From the NCBI GenBank assembly GCA_029560875.1, contig JAKQKB010000047.1, forward strand, positions 1-64,000: a DNA stretch of 64,000 nucleotides, given 5' to 3'. The notes below the pieces were generated by a model. That model was not told the DNA's origin. It was given only the letters and a program-made list of their open reading frames with translations, and searched no databases. How positions within the stretch are numbered: position 1 is the first letter of the stretch; every line of letters begins with the position of its first letter. Made by a program: the position numbers and the translations under genes. This stretch comes from Bacteroidota bacterium. Lineage in GTDB: Bacteria; Bacteroidota; Bacteroidia; Bacteroidales; Tenuifilaceae. Shown here piece by piece: positions 1 to 7,917 of the stretch.

Positions 1-57
1 AAAATTGAGGAGGACGAGGATGTTACAAACGTTTTCCACAATATGGTTGTAGAATAA
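1..57 (+). CDS. C-terminus of YebC/PmpR family regulator (partial)
   Basis: The first 18 codons before a TAA read KIEEDEDVTNVFHNMVVE. This matches the usual end of YebC/PmpR (TACO1) proteins, whose last residues carry an acidic run followed by V-x-N-V-x-H-N. The family binds DNA or helps translation of polyproline stretches and is cytosolic. The gene begins outside the window. It is followed within 20 bases by a strong terminator, so it ends its own transcript. The identification rests on a short tail only. Confidence 0.7.
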   Translation, partial: KIEEDEDVTNVFHNMVVE

Positions 58-76
58 ATTGTCAACGCATATAATA

Positions 77-106
77 AAAAAGGTCGTTGTAACTAACGAC
101 CTTTTT
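77..106 (+). terminator. Rho-independent terminator after the YebC-like gene
   Basis: A 12-base stem AAAAAGGTCGTT pairs perfectly with AACGACCTTTTT across a 6-base loop. The A-run and T-run make it potentially bidirectional. It separates the YebC-like gene from the Wzz-like gene. Confidence 0.85.
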
Positions 107-148
107 CAATAGAAGTCTTTAATTCCAAAAAAATAAAAATCTCAAAAA

Positions 149-1129
149 ATGGATAACAAAGTTCAACAAGCTAAAACAACCGAAGAAATTGATCTTTTTG
201 AAATTTTCAATAGGATCGGAAATGGCTTTAAGAATTTATTTAACAAAATGTTATTAATGTTAAAATCATTTCTGATAGTTTTAATTCGAAAATCTTTATG
301 GATTATCTTTTTTTCTATACTCGGACTATTGCTAAGTTATGTTTTATTTAAAAACACTAATCAGTACTATTATTCCGAAATGGTTATTCGTTCTAATGCA
401 ATGGATAATACCAATATAATCCGTTCATTAAATATTTTAAATGATCTCTTTATAAATAAGAATTATGAAGAAGTATCCAATAGTTTAGGTATCTCTATCG
501 TTCAAGCAAAAAAAATAAAGTCCATAAATGCATATTTTGGCATTGATCTTAACAAAGATGGTGTAGTAGATTTTGTAGATTACAAAAACACCTATAACCC
601 TAAAGATACTAACCAAAATAGAATTCTCAATATTTTTTATTTAAAAGTAGGAGTCTATGATCAAAGCGTTTTATTAGATTTAAAAGAAGGAATAAAAAAG
701 TATGTAAAGACAAATCCTTTCATTCTAAATAATAATGAAATTAGAAAAGAGCAAACAATGCTGTTAATTAAAGAATATAGTAACGAAATAGAAAAATTGT
801 ATAATTTACAAAAAATACAATATTTTGAGTTACCCAGAATACAAAAATCTGGGAATGGTCAAATTTTAGTATTCAATGAAAAAGAATTCAAACTTTACCA
901 TAATGAAATAATTGATTTAATTAATAAAAAATTAGCACTAGAAAAAGAGTTGGCAATAAACCCTGAACCTATTACTATTATTCAAGAATTCTCCCAACTT
1001 TCAAGGACTAATAACTTGCTATTTTATATAAAATTTTTGGTTCCTATCTTCTCATTATTGGGTCTTTGTTTATCCCTGATTTGGCAACACAAATATTCTA
1101 TTTTGCAAAAGATAAAGGGAGAAAATTAA
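149..1129 (+). CDS. Wzz-like polysaccharide chain-length determinant
   Basis: 326 aa with the Wzz/PCP topology: a cytoplasmic N-terminus containing the EIDLFEIF motif common in Bacteroidota Wzz-like proteins, a membrane segment near residues 42-67, a long extracytoplasmic charged and coiled-coil region, and a second membrane segment near 287-311 with a short basic tail. It has no C-terminal tyrosine-kinase domain. Family role: sets chain length of O-antigen or capsule made by the Wzx/Wzy route in the inner membrane. This fits the large polysaccharide operon that converges on it from the right, with IS elements between. Odd point: residues 133-144 form a complete EF-hand type loop (D133, N135, D137, G138, D141, D144) in the extracytoplasmic part. 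Chain-length role is inferred from topology and context. Confidence 0.8.
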   Translation: MDNKVQQAKTTEEIDLFEIFNRIGNGFKNLFNKMLLMLKSFLIVLIRKSLWIIFFSILGLLLSYVLFKNTNQYYYSEMVIRSNAMDNTNIIRSLNILNDLFINKNYEEVSNSLGISIVQAKKIKSINAYFGIDLNKDGVVDFVDYKNTYNPKDTNQNRILNIFYLKVGVYDQSVLLDLKEGIKKYVKTNPFILNNNEIRKEQTMLLIKEYSNEIEKLYNLQKIQYFELPRIQKSGNGQILVFNEKEFKLYHNEIIDLINKKLALEKELAINPEPITIIQEFSQLSRTNNLLFYIKFLVPIFSLLGLCLSLIWQHKYSILQKIKGEN

Positions 1130-1179
1130 AACTTTGACAATTTAAATCGTTCTTAAATTAGATTGATATTTTTTTCTCA

Positions 1180-1414
1180 AAGTACGTGGAACTACATGTG
1201 TCAGAGAAGTCTAGCGAACAGTTCTCGAAGGAAACCCTGCGGCAGTTTCCCATAACCATCAGCAACGCAAAGCACAACTTGCTAGGTAACTACCATAAAA
1301 TCAAGGGTAAATACCTAACTCTACCTCAATGAGTTTATTTACAAGCTCAACAGGAGGTATTTTGGCGAAAGAATTTTTGATAGGCTGATTATAGCTAATA
1401 TTGTAGGATTATGA
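1180..1414 (+). pseudogene. IS1595-family transposase C-terminal remnant, frameshifted
   Basis: Reading 1180-1317 gives a peptide with HVSEKSS and ISNAKHNLLGNYHKIKGKYL. After one extra base (1318) the reading continues from 1319 as LYLNEFIYKLNRRYFGERIF to a TGA at 1412-1414. LNEF-x-YK-x-NRRYFG is the C-terminal signature of IS1595-family DDE transposases. Only the last ~78 codons remain, the frame is broken and no start exists. It lies 4 bases from the left end of the IS5-family element, so two insertion events met here. Confidence 0.8.
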
Positions 1415-1418
1415 TTAA

Positions 1419-2285
1419 GAGCCTGTTTAAATTTTTCAACGACATAAAAGTGGCTAAAGATTAGCTTTTTAGGAAAAAATTTCTGAGCTTGCATAAACCT
1501 TCAAATTTAACAAGCGATGAAATCATACCCGACCAACCTAACCGATAGCCAATGGCAATGTATAGAAAAGATTTTGAACGACAAGCGTAAACGAAAAGTT
1601 TGTCTGCGCGTAGTATTGAATGGCATCCTTTACCTAGTACGCAGCGGCTGCCAGTGGAGGATGCTGCCCAAGTGCTTTGGGTGCTGGATTACGGTGTACT
1701 ACTACTTTCGCAAGTGGATGTTAGCGGGCGTTTGGAGACGGGTGCAGGCTAGGCTGCGGCGAATGGTACGGGTTAAGTCCCGCCGCAGGGCATGTCCCAG
1801 CTTAGGCATCATCGACTCGCAGTCGGTGAAGAACAGCGAGTGGGGCATACCCGACAAGGGGTTTGACGGCAACAAGAAGGTCAACGGGCGAAAGCGCCAT
1901 ATCGTGGTCGACACGATGGGGTTGCTGATGGGCGTGGTAGTAACCCGGGCAAACGTGCATGATAGCATTGCCGCCGAGGATGTTATCAAAGGGATGAAAG
2001 GGCTGTTCCCCCGGCTGAGGAAGATTCTCGCGGACGGGGGTACGCCGGCGAACGGTTGGTCAAGCTGGCGCGAAAGCACCTGAAGGCAGATTTTGAAGTG
2101 GTAACCAGAAATGACAAGGCGTGCTTCAAGGTTATCCCTCAGCGCTGGGTTGTAGAGCGCTCCATCGCATGGTTTACATGGTTCAGACGGCTCAGCAAGG
2201 ACTATGAAGCGAATATGCAATCAAGCGAGGCGTATGTACTGATTGCCTCTATTGCGATGATGATAAAGAAAATTTAAACAGGCTC
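1419..2285 (+). mobile_element. IS5-family insertion sequence (867 bp), IS1031/IS427-like
   Basis: Bounded by perfect 17-bp inverted repeats starting GAGCCTGTTTAAATTTT (1419-1435 and, inverted, 2269-2285). The trinucleotide TAA flanks both ends (1416-1418 and 2286-2288), matching the 3-bp TNA target duplication of the IS1031/IS427 groups. The single transposase gene occupies most of the element. Its base composition is clearly more GC-rich than the flanking AT-rich polysaccharide genes, as expected for an acquired element. It sits between the Wzz-like gene and the polysaccharide operon. Confidence 0.93.
1517..2277 (+). pseudogene. IS5-family DDE transposase, interrupted by a frameshift
   Basis: Two overlapping frames make one transposase. 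The first (1517-2083) carries the N-terminal DUF4096-like region (TNLTDSQW...RSGCQWRMLP) and the first catalytic Asp in IIDSQSVKNS. It breaks at LADGG, the second catalytic Asp region. The second frame (to 2277) continues VKLARKHL and holds the catalytic Glu in WVVERSIAWF. The switch lies at a run of five G (2036-2040). Six G would give the intact family sequence ADGGYAGERLVKL. IS427-group elements can express a fusion by programmed frameshifting, so a -1 shift on the G run, a real inactivating deletion or a homopolymer miscall are all possible. The two parts together have normal length (about 250 aa). Confidence 0.85.
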
Positions 2286-2298
2286 TAATTAAGGATAT

Positions 2299-4170
2299 TC
2301 AATTTCTATTTTTATCAATTTCTTCATATATTGAGTTTTTACTTTCAAATTCAGGAACAATATCTTTCATCAAACTCACTAAACCAAAATTATTATGTGA
2401 GGGAAGGTTGTCTATGAGGTAATCAATTTGACTAAGAATATCAGGACCATATTCAATTACCTTCGCAATCATTATTTGAGGATGATGGGTTGGAATTGTG
2501 CTTTCCTTATCATTTAGTAACTCTTCGTACAGTTTTTCTCCTGGCCGAAGTCCTGTAAAATTTATTTGAATATCCTTGCCTAAAGTTAAACCTGATAGTT
2601 TTATCATTTTCTTAGCCAAATCAACAATCTTAACTGATTTACCCATATCAAAAATAAAGATTTCACCACCTTTCCCCATAACTGCAGCCTCAAGAACTAA
2701 CTGGCATGCTTCGAGAATAGTCATAAAAAAACGAGTAATATCAGGATGAGTAATGGTTACTGGACCTCCATTTTCAATCTGCTTTTTGAATCTTGGAATA
2801 ACAGAACCGTTAGATCCTAAGACATTCCCAAAACGAGTAGTAATAAAACGAGTTTTATTTTCCTTATTTAGAGTTTGAATATAAATTTCAGCAATTCGTT
2901 TACTTGCCCCCATTACATTCGTGGGATTAACAGCCTTATCTGTCGAGATCATTATAAATTTATCGACGCCGAACTCAATACTGTAATTGGCCATTAATTT
3001 AGTTGCATAAACATTATTAAATATTGCCTCGGGGGGATTGTTTTCCATCATAGGTACATGCTTATATGCCGCTGCATGAAAAACTATGGATGGATTAAAG
3101 GTAGAAAAGACTTTTTTGACTCTATAAGGGTTAGTGGTACTTCCTATAACTATTTCAAAATCAAAAAAATTGATAGTCTCCTTTAACTCTAGTTCTAAAT
3201 CATAAAGAGGTGTTTCTGCTTGATCAAAAAGTATAATTTTTTTGGGTTGAAATTTAGTAACTTGGCGCACTATCTCGCTACCAATAGATCCAGCGGCACC
3301 TGTTATTAATACCACCTTATCTTTTATTTCAGATTTAATCTTATTCTTATCGAGAACTATTGGCTGACGTTCCAACAATTCTTCAATTTTGATGCTTTTT
3401 ATTTGATTGACACTTAGAACTCCATTTATCCAAGTATTAACATCTGGAATAGTTAAAACTTTAACGTTATAGTTGAGGCATAACTCAACAAGATTATTTT
3501 TTTTAAAAGGATCTATACTTTTTTTTGCTATAATCAGTTTTGTTATTTTATTTTTTTTTAAAATTCGTTCAAGTTTGAATTCGTTATAAATATCAATTCC
3601 ATCCATCTTTTTCCCTTCATTTCTATTGAACGGATCAATAAATGCTATAACTTTATAGTTGGTAGTAGTATCTTGATCGAGGGTAGTTTTTACCATTGAA
3701 GCAAACTGCTCCACTCCATATATAACAACACTCTCTTGTTCCTGATCATTAGAAATTAAATTAAAATAAAAAACCTTGACCAATAATCTTGAGCCAATTA
3801 AAGTTATAGTTGTTATAAAGAAGTCAATAACAAGTATAGAGTTAGGAATCAAGAAAAAACCTTTATAGTGGAAATAAAACAAGTTCGTAATGAATAAAAC
3901 AATACTCCCAAAAGTAACAACAGAAAAAACTCTAATAGAGTCTGTTGCACTTGTATACCGGATTAATCCTGCATAAGTTCTAAAAATTACAAATGAAGTT
4001 GCCCTAATAAAAATTAATAAAACAACAACAAATCCAAACGAACTTAGAGCAAAAGTCTCAATCCTGAATTCAAATCGAATAAAATAGGCTAAGTAAATGG
4101 AAATTAGACATGTAAATAAGTCAATTAAAAATACTAGCCATCTTGGTGAATGCTTTATTGGAACTGTCAT
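2299..4170 (-). CDS. CapD/WbpM/PglF-like membrane nucleotide-sugar 4,6-dehydratase
   Basis: 623 aa. Four N-terminal membrane segments (about residues 12-120) precede a Rossmann-like CoA-binding-type domain (about 140-280), then a soluble short-chain dehydrogenase domain. NAD(P) binding motif GAAGSIGSE, YKHVPMMENNP loop and STDKAVNPTNVMGASKR are all present. Met replaces the usual active-site Tyr (M-x3-K), as known for membrane-bound WbpM/FlaA1-type dehydratases. Family reaction: UDP-GlcNAc to UDP-4-keto-6-deoxy sugar, the first step to QuiNAc, FucNAc or bacillosamine-type sugars. It is the last gene of the minus-strand polysaccharide operon, about 590 bases after the ligase-like gene, so it may also have its own promoter. 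Substrate is inferred. Confidence 0.9.
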   Translation of the reverse strand: MTVPIKHSPRWLVFLIDLFTCLISIYLAYFIRFEFRIETFALSSFGFVVVLLIFIRATSFVIFRTYAGLIRYTSATDSIRVFSVVTFGSIVLFITNLFYFHYKGFFLIPNSILVIDFFITTITLIGSRLLVKVFYFNLISNDQEQESVVIYGVEQFASMVKTTLDQDTTTNYKVIAFIDPFNRNEGKKMDGIDIYNEFKLERILKKNKITKLIIAKKSIDPFKKNNLVELCLNYNVKVLTIPDVNTWINGVLSVNQIKSIKIEELLERQPIVLDKNKIKSEIKDKVVLITGAAGSIGSEIVRQVTKFQPKKIILFDQAETPLYDLELELKETINFFDFEIVIGSTTNPYRVKKVFSTFNPSIVFHAAAYKHVPMMENNPPEAIFNNVYATKLMANYSIEFGVDKFIMISTDKAVNPTNVMGASKRIAEIYIQTLNKENKTRFITTRFGNVLGSNGSVIPRFKKQIENGGPVTITHPDITRFFMTILEACQLVLEAAVMGKGGEIFIFDMGKSVKIVDLAKKMIKLSGLTLGKDIQINFTGLRPGEKLYEELLNDKESTIPTHHPQIMIAKVIEYGPDILSQIDYLIDNLPSHNNFGLVSLMKDIVPEFESKNSIYEEIDKNRN

Positions 4171-4761
4171 AATATTTTAGTATTAAGAACCTTAACTTTT
4201 TTAATAGCTTTTAAAATTAGAGATATCTAAAAAACTATTCTTAATTATGCATCTTTGTTACTAAATTCAAAAATGGTAAACACATTAACTATCTGATTAA
4301 TTTTAAATGATTATCCGCAATTATACCTTAAAAAATTTTAGACAGACTCTTTCAGGTCTGGCGACTCTGAAAGGTCTTTAAAGGCTGACGAATACCTGAC
4401 AGAGTTCAAAGAACCTGTCAGAGTATGGTGGATGAAACAACTACTATTGGTATGTTTGCGGATAATCATATAATTTTAAAAAAATATTGTTTAAGAATAA
4501 TAACAACTCCTAAAGAAATATTAGTAACAATTACAAAAATTATCTTAATTATTCGGTGCAAATCTAAGAAATTCTAATTGTAATTGTACACTAATCATGC
4601 GCAAAATTTAAAAACATAGGCGGTGAAATCATAAAAAGACATTGGCAAAATAGAACTTGACCTGAGTATTTCACACCCTTAGTTACCAAGTTGAATAGTT
4701 TGCCAACAAAAGGCAATAATGAAGTAATAGCAAAGATTCAGAGAGTAGTCCAACCTGTAGT
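4171..4761. other. Gene-free 590-base stretch in the polysaccharide locus
   Basis: AT-rich spacer between the dehydratase and the ligase-like gene. Apart from the inverted-repeat element at 4307-4469 I see no coding sequence, RNA gene or clear promoter. Stop codons are dense in all frames of the remaining parts. The spacing breaks the otherwise tight operon. Confidence 0.6.
4307..4469. repeat. 163-bp MITE-like element with 14-bp inverted ends
   Basis: Perfect 14-bp inverted repeats ATGATTATCCGCAA (4307-4320) and TTGCGGATAATCAT (4456-4469) bound a noncoding interior. The interior holds shorter repeats, such as CTGACAGAGTTC near 4393 and CTGTCAGAGT near 4416. No other copy is visible in this window. 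No target duplication is obvious. Size and structure resemble a small non-autonomous element, but this is inference. Confidence 0.5.
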
Positions 4762-6072
4762 TCATTTTAAAATGTGAGTTTTGGATAACGATTTAAACGA
4801 AGAACTTCTCCTTTCGATGTGTTTTTCAGTAAACAACACAATGAAAAAAATAAAAAACATTACTCCCCCTCCCCTTTCAAGAACAGATTCAAACATAAAA
4901 TTTACAGAAATAATTACTAAGAATAAGAACAAGACCAGATTGCGATACTTAAATGATAACCAAAAAGCATAACTTAATATATAGAGCAAAACTGCTAGCC
5001 CCAATAGCCCAACAGCATATAGAGTTTGAATATACTGATTGTGCGCATTTAACTTTTCATCAAATGCAAACATTATACCCTCTCTCTTATAACATTCCAT
5101 CATGTCCTGCTTTGTATCGCCAATTCCTTTGCCTATAATAATTTCGTAACCTTCAAAATCTTTTATGAGAACTGGCCAGATCTTAAGTCTCATCATTGCG
5201 GTAGACTCTAGATAGGTTTGTTGCTCCGTTTCACCTTGATAGAAGGAGTTAATATATCTATAAATAGTATTAATTCTAGGATTCGTTATAAGATAGTAAA
5301 GTGCAAAAGCAGTAAAAGCCAGAATAATAATAGATAAGTAGTAACTGCTACTTTTTCTTATCAATTTAAATAATAAGATGAAAATGATTATGATTGCACT
5401 TAAAATTCCAGCTCGAGAAGAGCATAAAAAAACCCCTAAGATTAGCAGTGTAATTGATACTATTGAAAATACTTTCCTTTGAATAGTTAATTCAGTCCAT
5501 TTTTGAGGAAATACTAACACAATAGCCAGCAAAAGATACATTGCATAATAAGATGGATGATGCGGTTTAACTAGTTCTGTATAATAAAAGTAACTACCAT
5601 ACGGTACGTTCTCGTTATAAAAATTGAAAATTAACCCATCTGACGAAAATACTAATGAATTAATAAAAGCTCTCCCAATAAAAAAGAGTAGACTAAAAAT
5701 CACTGATACAATAAAAATATCTTTCAACCTGGAAATATTCTTATCTGGAATTCTAAAATTCAACAAAAATGGTATTAATAGTAACTGTATAAGTTGAACT
5801 GTTGATTTAATTCCATAGTTCATGTTACTAGTATATAACAAACTCAACAGGTATATAACCCATAAAAAAGCCAGAGAATTACTAATTTTATTATTGAATA
5901 CTAATCTCTTTTCAACAAAAATAACATTTGCGAGTCCGAGTAATAATGAGAATCCTAGTGCATATAAAGATAATCGGAAGCCTAAAGGAATTGAAGCAAC
6001 TAAAATGCATAGAGAATAGAAGTATATCTTCTGAAAATCAAAACTAATCCTATTTATTAATGATATTAACAT
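4762..6072 (-). CDS. O-antigen ligase/polymerase-like membrane protein (Wzy_C family)
   Basis: 436 aa with about ten to twelve hydrophobic segments. The Wzy_C (PF04932) hallmarks are present: a conserved Arg after a membrane helix (SSRAGILSA), a large extracytoplasmic loop following it, and the NAHNQYIQTL motif with its conserved His. Known members transfer polymerised glycan to lipid A-core (WaaL) or polymerise repeat units. Since another Wzy-like polymerase starts this operon (14323-15414), ligation is the more economical guess here. It acts on the periplasmic face of the inner membrane. It follows the aldolase gene by about 110 bases in the same direction. Confidence 0.85.
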   Translation of the reverse strand: MLISLINRISFDFQKIYFYSLCILVASIPLGFRLSLYALGFSLLLGLANVIFVEKRLVFNNKISNSLAFLWVIYLLSLLYTSNMNYGIKSTVQLIQLLLIPFLLNFRIPDKNISRLKDIFIVSVIFSLLFFIGRAFINSLVFSSDGLIFNFYNENVPYGSYFYYTELVKPHHPSYYAMYLLLAIVLVFPQKWTELTIQRKVFSIVSITLLILGVFLCSSRAGILSAIIIIFILLFKLIRKSSSYYLSIIILAFTAFALYYLITNPRINTIYRYINSFYQGETEQQTYLESTAMMRLKIWPVLIKDFEGYEIIIGKGIGDTKQDMMECYKREGIMFAFDEKLNAHNQYIQTLYAVGLLGLAVLLYILSYAFWLSFKYRNLVLFLFLVIISVNFMFESVLERGGGVMFFIFFIVLFTEKHIERRSSSFKSLSKTHILK

Positions 6073-6182
6073 AGAAAAAATATAAGTTCAAAAATGTTTT
6101 ATAGACTTTACATCAGAGTAATAATTAAAAACGCCAAAACCAAATTTAGTAAATTATACAAAGCAATTCACATAATCTCCTA

Positions 6183-6995
6183 CTAGAACTTAAAACAGAA
6201 TTCATTCACAAGTTTTATGAGTTGACTTCTTCTATCGTTAAGTTCATTTGGAGGAAGGGATTTAAGGTAATTCAAATAATCATTCATTTTGCTTAATTCA
6301 CCTTTTAAATCAACCTTTGTTTTAAACTCTTCATAATTAGAAACATCCTTGTAAAAATCTCTGGACAATATAACCATCTGAGAGTTGAGACGTACATGCT
6401 CTCCTAATATAAAAGATGCATCAATTACACCTCTTCCCAAACGAGCAATACCTCCAAATCCGAAGAATAAGTCTGCATCGTTGATTTTTTTGGACAAATA
6501 CTCAATAATACCTCCACTTAACAGTTCAAACATAAAATTTAAACCAAATCCTAAGTGTAAATCATTTAACCCAACATGAATTTCATTAATACCCGGAACT
6601 TCAACAATCTGATTTATTCGAGCCACTGCCGCGGGAGTTTCTAGTAGTAAACAATTCCTACATCTCCCATCAACATATGATATAAACTTTTCAACCTCTA
6701 CCGGACTCTTAAACATTGGGAGCATTATAATATCGGCTCCAGCATCTACAACCCGGTCGATTTCATCTTTTGATTCTTCATCAATGGGGTTTATTCGAAC
6801 AAGTAATTTAGATTTATCAATCACCTGGCGAATTCGCTTGACATCATCAATACTATGAGAAGAAATTACTGTATCCAAATGCCCTTGCCGTTCTCTTTTC
6901 CCCTTTATTTCCAAATCAACCATTATTCTATGCACGCCACATTCCTGAGCATACATAGCAATACCTGGATCATTTGCTATTAGAATATACTCCAT
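6183..6995 (-). CDS. HpcH/HpaI-type aldolase (citrate lyase beta-like)
   Basis: 270 aa, a single TIM-barrel of the HpcH/HpaI aldolase/CitE superfamily. Visible ligands: LLVRINP (phosphate/pyruvate-binding Arg), LLLETPAAV (metal Glu) and VGLNDLHLG (metal Asp). Known members make or cleave C-C bonds between pyruvate- or acyl-CoA-type enolates and aldehydes, with Mg or Mn. It is 7 bases from the class IV aminotransferase and forms a tight three-gene set with it and the PLP decarboxylase. Such a set inside a polysaccharide operon suggests synthesis of an amino-acid-like or hydroxy-acid decoration. The true substrate cannot be read from the sequence. Confidence 0.85.
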   Translation of the reverse strand: MEYILIANDPGIAMYAQECGVHRIMVDLEIKGKRERQGHLDTVISSHSIDDVKRIRQVIDKSKLLVRINPIDEESKDEIDRVVDAGADIIMLPMFKSPVEVEKFISYVDGRCRNCLLLETPAAVARINQIVEVPGINEIHVGLNDLHLGFGLNFMFELLSGGIIEYLSKKINDADLFFGFGGIARLGRGVIDASFILGEHVRLNSQMVILSRDFYKDVSNYEEFKTKVDLKGELSKMNDYLNYLKSLPPNELNDRRSQLIKLVNEFCFKF

Positions 6996-7002
6996 AAAAC
7001 TA

Positions 7003-7917
7003 TTAATAAATTGAAGTTAGCCATTTTGAGTATTTTTCAACCTTTCCTGATGCTATTTCTAGGTATAACTGGTGTAATCTTTTAGAAATTTCGCCTTTCT
7101 CTCCGCTCCCAATAGTATATCCATCAATATTCACAATAGCGTTTATTTCAATTGCAGATCCACATAAAAAGACTTCATCGGCAATATAGAGCTCAGTTCT
7201 ATCTATATCTCTCTCCTCAAAATCTAATCCTAAATCATTCTTGGCAATTTCAATTATTGTTTCGCGTGTAATGCTTTCAAGGATTGAGGCTGTTAATAGT
7301 GGTGTTATTAATTTATTATTTCTGAAAATAAAGAGGCATGAGCCTGGACCTTCAGCAACCTTACCTTGATTATTTAAAAAGATGGCTGAGTCGTAGTTGT
7401 TCTGAAGTGCCTCTAATTGTGCTGCTCGGCTATTAATATAATTAGCTCCCACTTTTACCCTTGGAGACATAGAGTTATCGTTAATTCGCTCCCATGAACT
7501 AACGCAACATTTAATACCTTTTGAATTAAAGGGATTTAGTCTGGCCTTAGGAATAGGTGCTATAAACATATTTGTAGGGCCTGTTGCAAACCAACTTCCA
7601 AACCCATCTAGAAAGATAGTTTGGCGCACAGCAATGTCTTCCTTAAAGTTATTGGCTTTAATAACCTCAACAAAACTCATTTTTAAGTCCTCTAAGGTGT
7701 AGCGATTCTCAAATCTAAATAATTTAACAGAACGTAATAATCTGCGGAAGTGATCTTCCAGACGAAACGCATATAAATTTTTGTTCTCTTCACTCCAATA
7801 GCATCTTATTCCTTCAAATACATTAGCACCAAACTGACTTGTTGGACTTAAGACATTTACTTTTGCATCCTCTACAGGTAAGACCTTTCCGTCTAACCAT
7901 ATTAATCGACTATTCAT
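7003..7917 (-). CDS. Class IV aminotransferase (branched-chain/D-amino acid type)
   Basis: 304 aa, whole-length fold type IV PLP aminotransferase. Visible features: FGANVFEGIRCY near the N-terminus, the PLP Lys in RVKVGANYINSR, the IFLNNQGKVAEGPGSCLFI strand with the cofactor Glu, and LTASILESITRETI. It resembles IlvE-like enzymes, which exchange amino groups between branched-chain amino acids and 2-oxo acids. The operon position suggests a dedicated role rather than housekeeping BCAA synthesis. Its start codon touches the stop of the decarboxylase-like gene upstream. Confidence 0.87.
   Translation of the reverse strand: MNSRLIWLDGKVLPVEDAKVNVLSPTSQFGANVFEGIRCYWSEENKNLYAFRLEDHFRRLLRSVKLFRFENRYTLEDLKMSFVEVIKANNFKEDIAVRQTIFLDGFGSWFATGPTNMFIAPIPKARLNPFNSKGIKCCVSSWERINDNSMSPRVKVGANYINSRAAQLEALQNNYDSAIFLNNQGKVAEGPGSCLFIFRNNKLITPLLTASILESITRETIIEIAKNDLGLDFEERDIDRTELYIADEVFLCGSAIEINAIVNIDGYTIGSGEKGEISKRLHQLYLEIASGKVEKYSKWLTSIY

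Noticed and set aside
1702-2220. 172-codon open frame antisense to the IS5-family transposase
   Set aside because: Overlaps the real transposase in the opposite direction; its length is explained by the GC-rich coding strand.
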